A DNA stretch of 64,000 nt from Dioscorea cayenensis subsp. rotundata (taxonomy: Eukaryota > Streptophyta > Magnoliopsida > Dioscoreales > Dioscoreaceae): assembly GCF_009730915.1 (NCBI RefSeq), contig NC_052489.1, positions 992,001-1,056,000 of the forward strand. The letters run 5' to 3'. This document shows, one piece after another, positions 1 through 11,639 of this stretch (positions are counted from its first letter, which is position 1; every line of letters starts with the position of its first letter). A model generated the notes under the pieces. That model had not been told where the DNA came from, made no database searches, and saw only the letters and a program-made list of their open reading frames with translations. The position numbers were made by a program, and so were the translations under genes.

Positions 1-163
1 AATTAGTGGTGATGATTTTGTCTTTGAGGGAGCATATTTTTAATTCCAAATATAAATTCTACAGAATGTTTGGATTAGCTATGTTTTAAGGAGTAAATAA
101 ATAAGCATTTGAACTAGAGATTAAGCATCAAAACTCAAAATAAAGAAAATATCATAGCAGTAC

Positions 164-232
164 CTTCGCCAAATCTCTATCCCATTTCCTCGAAGTCATA
201 GCAAGTGAATCCCGCTCCTTGGACAGCTTAAT
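164..232 (-). CDS. Possible internal exon of a coiled-coil protein (partial, gene runs off the left edge)
   Basis: On the minus strand a 69-base open stretch is bounded by an AG acceptor (complement of 233-234) and a GTACT donor (complement of 159-163). It encodes 23 residues beginning IKLSKERDSLAM and rich in K, R, D and E, as in a coiled coil. The intron phase is 0 on both sides. I do not recognise the family. The rest of the gene would lie left of the window for the downstream exons; no further exon was found to the right before the ABC transporter fragment. It could also be a chance ORF. Confidence 0.3.
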
Positions 233-459
233 CTTCAAAAACCAAAAACAAGGGCAAAAATCAAAATATCAATCAATGATAAACTCAAAGAAATCAAATA
301 AGCATCCCACACTCTAAATCAACAACACTCTCCCACTCATCACTCATTAATCGTCACTCTCCTACTACTGCTCATCATTCTTCCTCTTCACTCTCCCACT
401 CATCACTCTTCTCCTCTCGGGATTCGGCCGTGAGCTAGCAGAATCTCCCGGTCGGAGAC

Positions 460-770
460 ATGAGCATGGAGATGAAGATGGGGTCGTGGGGAATGGAAGA
501 GGTATTTGTGAGGAGGAGTGGGAGATCGGCGTCATGGAGGTCCGATGAGGCTGGCGACAAGGAGGCATTGCGTTGGGCGGCGATCGAGAAGCTTCATACC
601 TACGATCGCCTCTGGACTAGGTTATTGAAGCGAATTGTGGAGGATGAGGAGGAGGAGGAGAAGGTATGAGCCAAAGAAGGTGGATGTTCCGAAGTTGGGA
701 GAGGAAGAGACGGAGTTCATTGATAGGGTTTTCAAGGTCATTTGAAAGTGGGATAACCTTCGCTTCTTTC
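460..770 (+). pseudogene. N-terminal fragment of a PDR-type (ABCG) ABC transporter
   Basis: The first 60 residues from the ATG at 460 carry the PDR N-terminal signature EALRWAAIEKLHTYDRLWT, which in full-length ABCG/PDR transporters precedes the first nucleotide-binding domain. The similarity continues after a one-base shift near 664-667 (YEPKKVDVPKLGEEETEFID, then RVFKVI, a stop, KWDNLRFF). After that the sequence runs into a long TC microsatellite and no ATP-binding or membrane domain follows, whereas PDR proteins are about 1,400 residues. The CT-rich leader at 300-460 resembles a real 5' UTR. I read it as a truncated, dead first-exon copy. Confidence 0.6.
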
Positions 771-782
771 TCCTCTTTCTTT

Positions 783-785
<3 letters not shown>

Positions 786-842
<57 letters not shown>
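786..842. repeat. (TC)n microsatellite
   Basis: About 28 uninterrupted TC units directly follow the last recognisable transporter codons. They mark the right end of the ABCG fragment. Confidence 0.95.
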
Positions 843-845
<3 letters not shown>

Positions 846-896
846 TTGTTTATTATTTTTGGAGATTTTTTTTTGTATTTATTTTTCATATTTTAA

Positions 897-1221
897 CATT
901 TATTTAGAGTGTGTTTATATATATTCTGTTATACACTTAAACAAATGTAACTATATTTACTCAAACAAAAAAAAAGTGTAAATATTAATAATAAGCTGCA
1001 TTTAGTTTATATTTCTTTTTTATTTTATGACTTATCATTATTTTTTAAGAGGCAGGGGTTTAAGCCATTCCGGATTAAAATATTTAGAGAAAGCTTTATA
1101 GAGGAGGGGACCACTCTTATTCTGAGTAGATTCAAAATTATTTGTTTAAATAATTTGAATTTTTATCACTAGTAAAAAATTTTACAAAATTTTATAATTT
1201 TATTTTATTACTAGGGTGGTG

Positions 1222-1253
<32 letters not shown>

Positions 1254-1490
1254 ATCTTAAATATTTATTTATTTATTTTTGTAAGTTTACTAGAAATTAT
1301 GGTGGTTGATAATATATGTTTTTTTTTCAATTTGTGTTTATTTTTCTAGTAAACTTCTTCAATTTGATATTAAGAAGACTTCTTCAATTTGTGTTTATTT
1401 TAATTCAATTTGGTTGCTTACAACGTCAACTGGTTTCATCCAGTAAGGTTGGATCATTTTAATAATTAAATATAATATACATATATATAT
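897..1490. other. AT-rich stretch without a gene
   Basis: No coding signal was seen on either strand. It contains a TA microsatellite at about 1229-1252 and short direct repeats (CTTCAATTTG, at about 1355 and 1381). The left end of the CACTA element may lie here, but I could not find it. Confidence 0.6.
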
Positions 1491-2383
1491 AACATTTTAT
1501 TAAAATATATTTTGTATATTTATACCAACGAAAGCATAAACATCAGCAAATGTCCAATTTATTCTAATAATTATAAAATTTCATTTGTATAAACCATTTG
1601 TAGTTACACAATTTGACCGTCACTATAGATAAGAATCAATATATAGTAATATTTATACCAATAGAAAAATAGGTGTCATTATATGCTTGATTTATTCTTA
1701 AAATTTTGTCAGTATAAATAGTCTATACCTACAAAATTTGACCGTCACTATAGATAAGCATCGGTATATGACAATAACTATACTAACGGAAGAATATGCA
1801 TCAATAAATATTTAATTTCTTCTGACAGTCATAGAGGTGTGTTGGTATGAAATCCGTCAGTAAATATCTTGTCTATTTTGACAGTTTTAATGTACTGTTG
1901 GTAAAAACAATCTATAGCTACAGAATTTGACTATCACTATAGATAAAAGTCAAAATACAATAATAGTTATATTGACGAAATGAAGTTCGTTAGTAAATAT
2001 CTTGTCTATTCTGACAGTTTTAAAGTATTGTCGGTAAAAATAGTCTATAGCAACGAAATTTGACCGTCACTATAGATACAAGTTAGAATTAAATAATAGC
2101 TATACTAAATAAATAAAATCCATCATTAAATATCTTGTCTATTCTAACAATTTTAAAAGTATTGTTGGTAAAAAAATAGTCTATAACAACGGAATTTGAC
2201 CGTCACTATAGATAAAAAGTCGAGAATACAATAATAATAGCTATACTGACGAAACAAAATTCATCAGTAAATATCTTGTCTGTTTCTGACAGTTTTAAAG
2301 TATTGTTGGTAAAAATAGTTTATAGCTACGAAATTTGGCCGTCACTATAGATAAGTGTCGCTATATGGCAATTTTTTTGTAGT
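1490..2383. mobile_element. Right end of a CACTA (En/Spm) DNA transposon with subterminal repeats
   Basis: The right edge at 2371-2383 reads TTTTTTTGTAGTG, that is CACTACAAAAAAA on the other strand, the hallmark terminus of plant CACTA transposons. Inward from it six copies of a motif built around ATTTGACCGTCACTATAGAT start at 1611, 1735, 1925, 2058, 2193 and 2333, spaced 124-190 bases, with GTCTATTCTGACAGTTTTAA between several of them. Such subterminal arrays are the binding sites of En/Spm-type transposases. No transposase gene is present and I did not find the partner end, so this is a non-autonomous element or a broken end. Confidence 0.65.
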
Positions 2384-5380
2384 GCGAAACGAGGAAGGGG
2401 ACACGACGAACTGTAGCTACGTGATGCCCACAATCACAATGGCAATCTTCCCTGATTCACTCCACACCATTGATTTCTCCTAGTGAGGAATCTGCTGATC
2501 CTTTTTCTCCTTCTCGTGATCATGTCAAGGATGATGATCATCACTCTATACCTCATGCTTCATTAGCGCCTCGTGATGGCAACAAGTCTGTTACTGTTGG
2601 TGATCATTCACCTATTACTGAACCTCAATTGCCTCAAGATAAAGCCTAACTTAACTCAATTGGACTCATGTATTCCTGATTCCGATACCTCTAAACATAA
2701 TCCAATTATTCTTGTTAAGTTAACTAATGATAGTGGCATTCTCTCTCCTGGCATTAAATCTTTACAAAATTTGTCAAATACTCCTAAGAATGATGGTGAA
2801 TTACCAAATCACTTAAAAATTCTTCCCCCCACTTTGGAAATACCCAAGGGATACAAATGGATTTTTGTTCATGGGGGTTGGACCCTAATCCCCAATGTCA
2901 ACACTGAAAAATTTTACTTGCAAGAATCCTCCCCACATAACCCTATCGATGATTTCATTGATGATGAACAATTAGACTGGGGGGAAGATGAGGACTTTCC
3001 AAGGAAGAAATAATAGAGGAGGACCAATTTCTTGATGAAGAAAATCTCTCTATGTTGGAAAATGATATATTTTCCTGTGATCATATCGTTAATCACACTG
3101 ATGATCCCTCTTCAGACCGGCCCTATAATGTCAAGGATTCAGTCGACAAGGCTTCAGAATAGAATAGAACTGAGAGACTTATCAGACGCGGTGAAAGAAC
3201 CAAGAAGCCTTCTACCCGCTGGAATGAAGAAGCTGGATTTGTTCCACTCCCACCCAGATCTTCAAAGAAAAAATTTCCAGAGGGGAGTAGAGAAGGTACA
3301 CCTGTTCTTATTAATTTAGTATTTTCTTCTTGGTCAAATGAACAATTCTTTAATTACAATAATGCATGCGGTGTTTCTTTCAAAGGCTCACCTAATCACA
3401 AAGATAAATGCTTAAAATTGATTCGCAAACTAGAGAATGATAGATCTGATAATTCTCTAAAAGCCATTGGATCCTCTTCGAGATCTAACATTTAGACCCC
3501 GAATTCTATTTATGATTATTCTAAGTTGGAATATTCGTGGGATTAGTAGGCCCTCTAAATGCCATTTAGTTAAAAACGTTATTACTTCTTCCCACGCTAA
3601 CATTATATGCCTCCAAGAAACTAAACTGGAAGACATTCACCGATCTCGTTGAAGATCAATTGGGGGTCCACGCTTGGACACCTATGACTTCTTACTTGCA
3701 TTGGGTACAGCTGGAGGTATCATTTTAGCTTGGGATAGCTTCCAAGTTAGTGGTACACTAATTCATAAAGGCACTTTCTCAATTACCGTAGAATTCACTA
3801 TTTGGGCTAATAATTCAACCTAGGCTTGTACCAGCATTTATGGCCCTAACGACTGCCTTCTTAGATTGGATTTCTGGAATGAACTCCGGACTATTAGAAA
3901 CTCTTTCTCCATACCTTGGGTAATTTGCGGAGATTTCAATACTATTTTTACTCATGAAGATAAAAACAAAGGGGATCTAAATTCCAAAGATTTAGCTATT
4001 TCCAAACAACTAGTTAATGAGCTTAATCTTGTAGACCTTCCTTTACATGGGCGCAGCTACACTTGGACAAATAGTCAAAATGACCCAATCTGGATTCGTC
4101 TAGACAGATTCCTTCACACTCACGACTGGCTCTCTCTTTTTTCCTAGAACTACTCAGTTCGCTCTTCCCAGATTTGGATCAAATCATACCCCTATTTGTC
4201 TAGAGGTTTGAGAAATTTTGGTACTCCAATGATAATCTACATAATCCCATTCAGGATTGGTGGATTAACTTAAACCCTGAAGGCTGTGGAGCATTCATTG
4301 TTTCCAAAAAACTAGCTAATCTAAAAGCCAAACTTCGCATTTGGACTTAGGTTACCTTTAGATCAACTAATCTACTCAAAGAAAGCCTTCTTACTGAATT
4401 TAACTCTCTGGACTCTGAAAGTGAAAACAGATCTTTATCTGAAGGCGAATCCATTCGTTTCTTCCAAATTCAACTTGAACTTCAATCTTTACTTAACCAA
4501 GAAGAAGTTTATTGGAAACAGAGATCCAGAGCTACCTAACTCAAAGAAGATGACTCGACCACTAGATTCTTTCATCATTTAGTGAATGGAAGGAGATCTA
4601 AAAACTTTATTCCTCACATTTCTCATAATGATATTTGGGTAGAGGGAAACAAAGAGATCGGGAAAATTTTCTCTGATCATTTTCAACTTCAATTTGGTAG
4701 CCCAATACCTCACATATTCCTCTTAGACTGGCAAAACCTTTTCTCTTTCAAGGAAAGAATAGACCTTTCCTTTCCCGAACTACCATTTTCAATTGAGGAG
4801 ATTAGACAAGTTGTCTTTGATCTGAATGGAGATAAGGCTCCAGGGCCGGATGGATTCCCAATTTTCATCTTTCAAATATATTGGAATCTCATTCAGGACA
4901 CAATGGTGAAACTTTGCGATGATTTTTACAATGGGACGATTAACTTCGAGCGCATTAACTGGGTTCACATTGCTCTTATAACAAAAAAGAATACACCTCA
5001 AGAAGTTTCGGACTTCAGACCTATCAGCTCTAAAGGAATTAGACTGGTTGCTTGGAAAAGAATCCGTCGACCTAAAATTTTGGGGGTTTGGGGTATTCTC
5101 GATCTTAAGGAATTCAATCATGCACTACTAGGAAAATGGTGGTGGAAGATCATAGCCAACCCTAATAGCTTCTGGGCCAAAATAATCAACGCCAACTACA
5201 ACATTTTTAATCATCCTGACGCTCTATATCATCCAGCGCCCAGAAATAAATCTTTTTTTTGGGCCAAAATTCATGACTCTTTACCCGCTTTTCGTTTATG
5301 CCTTTCTAAATCTATTAACAACGGATCCAACACTTCGTTGAATGATGGTACAATGGACACTCGTTGCATAAAAGCATGCT
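2384..5380 (+). mobile_element. L1-type LINE, internally deleted and decayed
   Basis: Three parts are visible in order. 2440-3320 is an ORF1-like region rich in S, P, D and N without clear domains. 3500-4200 is the APE-type endonuclease: SWNIRGISRPSKCHLVKN, ICLQETKLE, then VICGDFNTIF, RSYTWTN and RLDRFL. 4280-5380 is the reverse-transcriptase part, with the N-terminal block ending in GDKAPGPDGFP and DFRPIS, then a jump straight to the post-RT block WKRIRRPKILGVWGIL. The catalytic YADD core between them is missing. Stops and frame changes interrupt all parts. The 3' end and poly(A) tail are absent: at about 5380 the sequence passes directly into the PPR pseudogene intron. Confidence 0.85.
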
Positions 5381-7353
5381 AATTAGGTTTTATCTGTCTT
5401 CCATAACCTTAAGGCCTTTTTGCTATTATTTCTTTCAGACAACAGAATATAACAAATCCATGTGCCCACCGTGGAATTTGTGTAACTACATCGCCGATGT
5501 TGCATTGCAAGCAGATCATAGCAAATTGGCAATCTTTGCCTTGGAATTTCTTGCTCGGTGGATTGCTTGTGGTGAAAATGCAAGACCACCTGTTCTGCTT
5601 TCAGTAGATGAAGGGTTAGTTGTGTCAGCATTTGGTCCCGCTGGCAGAACCTATAATTCAACTCTATTAGATGCTGCTTGGTCAATCCTGAGGTACTCAT
5701 TGCGTCAGAAGAGGGCTCCAAACCCATAAAAATATATTCGCATGCATCGTTGGGACAGTTTCAACGTGCTTTTAGTACCCTCAGTGAATTTGAAAATGCT
5801 TATGGAAATTCTGGTGAAGTTGAAGAGGAGCTGTTTTCCCCGTTCACCTCTTTATACACACTGGTTGTTGCATGTTGCAAAAATGGTTCTCAACATTGGA
5901 CTCGGTAAGAGTACTTATCCAAACCACTTTGAATTTATGATATTTAAGAAAAGAGTGTTGAATACCATTTATTTATGTCTAATAAGTCAAAAGATTTCAT
6001 TTCTTGGAGTGAACCCCTTTTCTCGTTGTATGTGAACTTCTGTATATATATTGATATTTGCATTCTTCACCTTCATAAGATTTAAACTACAATACAGACA
6101 GAATGCTAGTACTCACTAGGGATTCTCATTGCCACTGTGCAAGATTTCTAAATAGTTTCAGGTATATTAAAACTATCTGCTGTTTGAAATCCTTGTTTTC
6201 TTCAAAGAAAAGTGAGAATCTTAACACTACAATTTTAATCATAGATGTTTGTTTTATATGCATCAAAAATTTGTATATGCGAGTGGCCCGTCACTTTGAA
6301 TGCGTGCTACTACTACCCCACTTTCAATGCCTTACTTTAACCAATTAGATTATAATGGATCAGTTGGCAGCCTGGAACCAGCCTCTTTGGGCAGTGCAAT
6401 ATGAGCACATTGATGACCTATCATGCTGCCCTTATAATAGTATTTTATGAGAATGATTTTTGTTGAATTTTTTTGTGACTCTGTGGCAATATGATGTCAG
6501 GACAATGGGTATGAAGAATCTTTATTTTTTCTACGGCAAACTGAATATTATTATCTTGCAAGAAACCTAAATGGCCTTTTTTTCTTGACTAACTTGTCGA
6601 TTTACAAAGAACAGGTGTATGTTCAACAAGAGAATTTGAGCAATGCAGATCCTCCATACAAATCTGTTGCCGCACTCAACTGTGTAATCCTTTTCTGAGC
6701 CAATATATGGGACCTTGATAGAGCCTATGAGACTTTTGAGGCCATCAGCGGGAAGCTTGGAATGGCACCAGACATCCATTCTTATAATGCTTTAATTTGT
6801 GCATTTGGAAAGCTTAAAAAGGTTTGCATGGCATACATTCCGAGTGTCAATAGTTGTTTCAAATTAATTGTGAGCCCAATATATTTTGTTCCAGCTGTTT
6901 AAGCTGAAACATGTGCCATTTTACTTTTTTAACAGACATCCGAAGCCTCAAAGGTGTTTGAGCATCTAGTAAGCTTGGGCGTGAAGCTGAATGCCACCAC
7001 ATTTGCATTGCTGGTTGATGCGCATCTTATCAACCGAGACCAAAAGGCCGCTCTTTTTTAATAGATGACATGGTACAAGATCTATTTCACTCCTAAAGAG
7101 ACCTTTGCATTAATTCCAAAGATCTCTTGTGTTCACTGTTGAACAAATTTTGTATCAAGTAGGTCAAGGCTGGTTGGGCTCCTTCCAAAGAGACACTGAA
7201 GAAGGTGAGGAGGCGCTGTTCTCCAGAGATGGACTTTGATAGTGACGAAAAGGTTCAGTCGCTCGCTCGGCAGTTTAAATACAGGATGGACGCCAAATTT
7301 AGCAGGGAGATACTTTACAATCTGGAATACATTACTGAGTACTAGGATAAGGT
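5381..7353 (+). pseudogene. Decayed PPR gene, At1g26460-like, 5' end missing
   Basis: Four exons keep splice sites. 5439-5904 encodes TTEYNKSMCPPWNLCNYIAD through ALEFLARWIACGENARPPVL to EEELFSPFTSLY. 6615-6821 encodes ENLSNADPPYKSVAALN and PDIHSYNALICAFGKLKK. 6936 to about 7072 encodes TSEASKVFEHLVSLGVKLNA. 7163-7353 encodes APSKETLKKVRRRC to the end. These match, in order, the C-terminal two thirds of the mitochondrial PPR protein At1g26460. Lesions include a small deletion near 5728, a one-base loss near 5895, a stop after AALNCVILF, and a stop plus frame change near 7057. The upstream exons are replaced by the LINE. A related copy lies at 13480-14046. Confidence 0.85.
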
Positions 7354-8100
7354 AACCATCGAGTGTTTTGTAAGTCTGAATGCAAGGATATGACCCATAA
7401 TTTTTTATCATTGACTTAGCGGCTGACTATTGCTTTCATTTTTATTGAAATAATTTGTACTTACTTTCTTGTTTGCAAGACTACTGAGAACCATCTGCTG
7501 ATCACCGGAAAGTGAGTAGTAAATGTGTAAATTACTCATGTGTATTTGATTTTGACGGTTCTTCTGCATGAAGGTGATGTAGGATTTGGACATTAAGGCT
7601 ATTAATTTTCAAACCTATGTGGTGCTTTGTATTTTTTGGCCTTTGAAGGATGAATGGTAGCGTCCTTTTGCGTAGTTATTTAACTCACAATAAATCAACC
7701 CTACATTAATTTGTTATCAACATAATTGTCTCATGATCAGATTGTTTTTTTAAGATTATTTGTTCTTTTTTCCCCTTAAAATGGTCAATTATTTCATTAG
7801 AAAGTTCCATCTTGGAGCTTTACAATTGATTCTAAGATCAAACATGTTTGGTAGTAAAATTCTCATTGTATTGGACTTCCAAGCATGTGAAAAATTATAA
7901 TATGCCCTCATTGTATGTGTTCCTTATATGCAATATATATCCAGAAAAATACTAAATTTCTGGGAATATGCAGGAAGAATGCATTATTTATTATTCACAC
8001 AACTGGATAGAATCAGAATAAAACATATAGATACATTATTTATACATTTATTATTTATTGCAATCTATATAAACGTGAAGATCCTCTTACAGTGATTCAC
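7354..8100. other. Intergenic stretch, no gene seen
   Basis: AT-rich DNA between the PPR pseudogene and the 3' end of the NLR gene. No coding signal, RNA gene or clear repeat was seen. Confidence 0.6.
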
Positions 8101-8270
8101 AGAGAAAGCATAGAGGTGGTAATAAGTCTGTAGACAGCTAGATATATACCAATGCCAATAGGAGATACTTGGAGCACCGATGGTGGAGTTTTGCATTAAC
8201 TAGATTCAGAATCCTTTTGCATTTAGAAGATGAACCATCTGCACAGAAAACATGCACTTATTAGCACCAT

Positions 8271-8307
<37 letters not shown>

Positions 8308-8320
8308 AGTTGAAATTACC

Positions 8321-11300
8321 TTAAAGGGATGTATATGTATGCCTCTGTAGGGATGTTTGTGGAAGCAATGCAACATCCAACTTAGGACAATCATCAATCT
8401 CGAAATTGCAAGTTGTTGGGAACTCAGAAATAATGAAGAGATTGTGGTTGCTGAAAAATGTGGCGGTTTTTAGTGATGCGAATACTTCAACTTTTTCAAG
8501 GCTATGTGCTTTGTAGATTGTGAGAGTGACCAAATTTTTTGCATGGCAAGCAAGACCTTGAGGAAGGGACTTGAGCTTTGGACAGTTGATGATCTCCAAT
8601 AATTCGAGGACAGGCTTCAACAAATGAGATTGATATGGCTCCCATGTCCACTCTTCCCACTCTGGCATGTCTTTCAGTATTAATGACTTTAAGCTAGGAA
8701 CATTGCTCCAGGGTCCAACGTCTAAATCAATGTGCTTTATGGACCATGCATCTTCAACACGAAGGTGTTCCAACAAAGGAAAGTGGTACAATGCTGGAAG
8801 TTCGGTGCAATATTTACACTTGAGCAAGTCAAGCCTTTTCAATTTAAGAAAAGGTAAATCCATGATCCATCGATGGAATCTTAGGCCGAAGTAACCATTG
8901 ATCTTGATATGTTCGATTAATGTGGACGAAGGGTCGAGAGCCTCAAAGCACTCTTGCATTTTCTCCTTCTCATCTTCTTCATATGGTTGACCCTCTCCTC
9001 GACAAGAAAGTGTGAGATTAGTGAGATTAGTGAGATTAATATGTTCTTGGAGTACCTTGCGAGGAAGATCATTGACAACCTCCAAATTCACAATGTGGAG
9101 GGTTTGGAGCTTCTTCAGTTCGCTAATTTCTGCTAATCTTTCGTAACTTGAAAATTCACTTGCCACGAATCCAACGAGACTAGTCAATTGAGGTAGTTGA
9201 TGTATCCAAAATGGCATGTACGTGAGTGATGTTTGGTGAACGTCAATGCTCCTGAGCTTATGCAATTTTAGAATGCTCTCAGGGAGATATAGTAGACTTC
9301 CACAGTATCTGAGGATTAAGTGTTGTAGATTGATGAGATCCCCTATGGCATCTGGAAGTGTCTTGATGGGTAAACATGACAGATTTAGGTGACGCAGGTG
9401 CAGGAGCTTGAATAGAGATTTTGGTAGAACTTTACAATCAGAGCCGCTTATATCCAAAATCCGCAAGAGCTTGAGCTTTTGGAAGAGATCTTTGGGTAGC
9501 TTGGTTATTTCAAGCTTGCTTGTGAAGACGAGCGTTCTCACTGATGTCTGTTTTTTCACAATATTTGGAAAGACATTCAATGGTGCATGATTTGTGATTA
9601 CCAAATGATGTAGCTTTGGTACGGAAGATGACGAGGGGAAAGTTGTGGCTTCTTCTAATGCTTTAACATCACCTTGAAAATAACCATAATTTTGAACCAA
9701 AGGTTGACCAAACGAGCTCATACTACCATGCATTTGGCACATGGTTTTATCATCATAATAAAAGCATTCTGCAGCAGCTGGTTGTAAAATATTGCTTTCA
9801 ACTAGTTCCATGTAGTAATCATTTGCTACATCTTCCAAAAGCTGCTGTGTCTTTTCCTTCTTTTCCACCAGCCCGGAAATAACCCATTGTTGGATCAAAA
9901 TGTTCTTGTCGAAGATATAATCCTCGGGGAAGAATGCACAGAAGATGACACATTGCTTGATATACGGCGACAAGTTCTCATAAGGGAGCAAATAAACTGG
10001 CTTAGGTAGTGTTATATTTGAGGGTTCTAGTAAAACAATAATATTTTCTAGGACCTTCTCCCACTCACTAAGATTTTTCTCTTTAGTATTTAGGATTCTA
10101 GCAATGGTTTTGATTGAAAGTGGAAGGCCATGACACTTGTTCACCATCTTTTTACCTATTTGTTCAAAGTGTTGCATGTTCCCCTTTTCACCATCATTAA
10201 ATAATAATTTACAAATCAAGGCCCAACCATCCTCCTCGGAGAATAATGGTAACTTATGTTTATAAATGCCCTCATGAGTTATGACACTTTCATACCTAGT
10301 TGTGACTAAAACATTGGCGTTAGTGATTAAATGCATATAGTCAATCATGTCTTTTAGTACTTTTGAATCATTAACATCATTGAGAACCACCAAAATTTCC
10401 TTATCTTGAATTAAATCACCACCAAATTTATTTATGGAATTCATTATTGTATGAAAAGTAGAATTCATGTGAACATCTACCCATATCGGTGGTGGCGACT
10501 GGAATTTATCTTTAATTGTTTGGTGGTTGAAGATTTTTGTAGCTAGAGTTGTTTTGCCAATGCCTCTCTCCCCGACAATCCCATAAACATGAACTCCCGG
10601 AGAACTACGGGTGATCATTAACTTCTTCACTAGGTTTTCGGTATCATGCTCTATTTCACCAACTAGATCAATATCATGTTCTACAGTGGTATTAAGATTA
10701 AATAAAGTCAAACTGTCGTTTAACTCTTGTTTGAGAATATCTTCCAATCTAGAGTTAATGATTTTAAGAGTTTTATTTTGTCTCTTAATTTGCCAGGGAA
10801 AATATATCAGGTGCTGGTATACATAAATGAAAGGAGAATACCAGTGTACCTGCAGTGGTTTATCCACTCTATCAAAAAACTAACTAACTAAATAAATAAA
10901 TAAATAACAATGTACCTCGGATTTCCTTGTCACCATTGTCTCCAATGTATCCTCAAGCTTAAATAATTCATCAATGATGTCTTGCAAGTCATTCGAAACA
11001 GCTCTCAAATTATGAAACAAGGTGTTGGTGGTGCCATACGGGACAATCATCATCTCCTCATCAGCATACTCCAACTTGCGGTAGGCCTTTTCTAGCCTTT
11101 CTTGTAACTTCGTGAGATCATCCCTCACTCTCGCCATTTTCTTCGTCATCTGATCCCGCAACATCCGCGATATGATCCGCAACATCTTAAGAACAACGGC
11201 CGGCATTATATCTTCAAAGACAATTGCTATACAAACGACCAGGCACTCTGCTATGTCTTCTTGTCGCTTCCAGAATTTATCCTTATCGATCATACGAACA

Positions 11301-11464
11301 ACCCTCAACATGATAAGAACAACCCACGACAAGATAAAAATAACCAAGGACATAACCAGCAACATCATAACAACAAAGCCAAACATTAATGGTATAACAA
11401 TGGACAACACAACCCACAACACAACCGAGAGCACAACCCGCAACATCATATCAACAACCCACAT
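8321..11464 (-). CDS. CC-NB-ARC-LRR immune receptor with a hydrophobic N-terminus
   Basis: Two exons, 10916-11464 and 8321-10849, joined in phase 0, give about 1,025 residues. Residues 1-55 are almost wholly hydrophobic (MWVVDMMLRVVLSVVLWVV and on); residues 95-180 resemble an Rx-type coiled coil (KLQERLEKAYRKLEYADEE, DIIDEL). The NB-ARC follows: P-loop GERGIGKTT at about 276-284, kinase-2 LVVLNDV at 336-342 (usually LVVLDDV), RNBS-B NVLVTTR, GLPL at 424-427, RNBS-D CVIFCAFFPEDY, and MHG at 556-558 where MHD is usual. About 12-14 LRRs fill residues 615-1000. The reading frame extends up to 11635; I chose the Met at 11464 because a TATA-like element (11548-11556) would place transcription start near 11520, but the start is uncertain. 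A 3' UTR intron is likely (donor at 8317, acceptor at 8240). Confidence 0.8.
10845..10917 (+). mobile_element. Truncated LINE tail with 7-bp target duplication, acting as the NLR intron
   Basis: The direct repeat TGTACCT stands at 10845-10851 and 10911-10917. Between them lie 59 bases: the LINE tail motif GTGGTTTATCCAC followed by an A-rich tail (CTAA and AAAT units). On the NLR strand the duplication reads AGGTACA, so its two copies give the donor G/GTACA and the acceptor CTGCAG/GTACA. Splicing 10850-10915 (66 bases) removes exactly the insertion plus one duplication copy and restores a continuous frame (KSE joined to VHWY). The reversed tail supplies a T-rich tract inside the intron. Confidence 0.8.
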
Positions 11465-11547
11465 ATTTAATAACACAATCCCACACACTCCCAATGTGTT
11501 TGTTTGTTTTGATTTGTCTGGTGCATTAATTAATTCCATGCATGGAC

Positions 11548-11556
11548 TTATATATA
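11548..11556 (-). promoter_or_regulatory. TATA-like element upstream of the NLR gene
   Basis: TATATATAAG on the minus strand, about 84 bases before the Met at 11464. It also lies inside the longer open frame, so it may be fortuitous. Confidence 0.3.
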
Positions 11557-11639
11557 GAGACTTAGAGAGAAGGATATATACATAACTTGCATGAGTCAGA
11601 GAATTTGTGCTTGCTTGTCTAGCTAACACCACCAAATTA

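Noticed and set aside
617-896. ORFs on both strands through the TC run
   Set aside because: They only translate the microsatellite (RE or SL repeats).
1157-1180. CACTAGTAAAAAA as left end of the CACTA element
   Set aside because: It resembles a CACTA terminus, but the flanking bases do not match those at 2384 and the sequence is too AT-rich to be sure.
4789-5121. 110-codon minus-strand ORF
   Set aside because: Antisense to the LINE reverse-transcriptase block, with no protein-like features.
11172-11585. 137-codon plus-strand ORF
   Set aside because: It is the reverse-strand shadow of the NLR N-terminal low-complexity region, rich in T, N and I.
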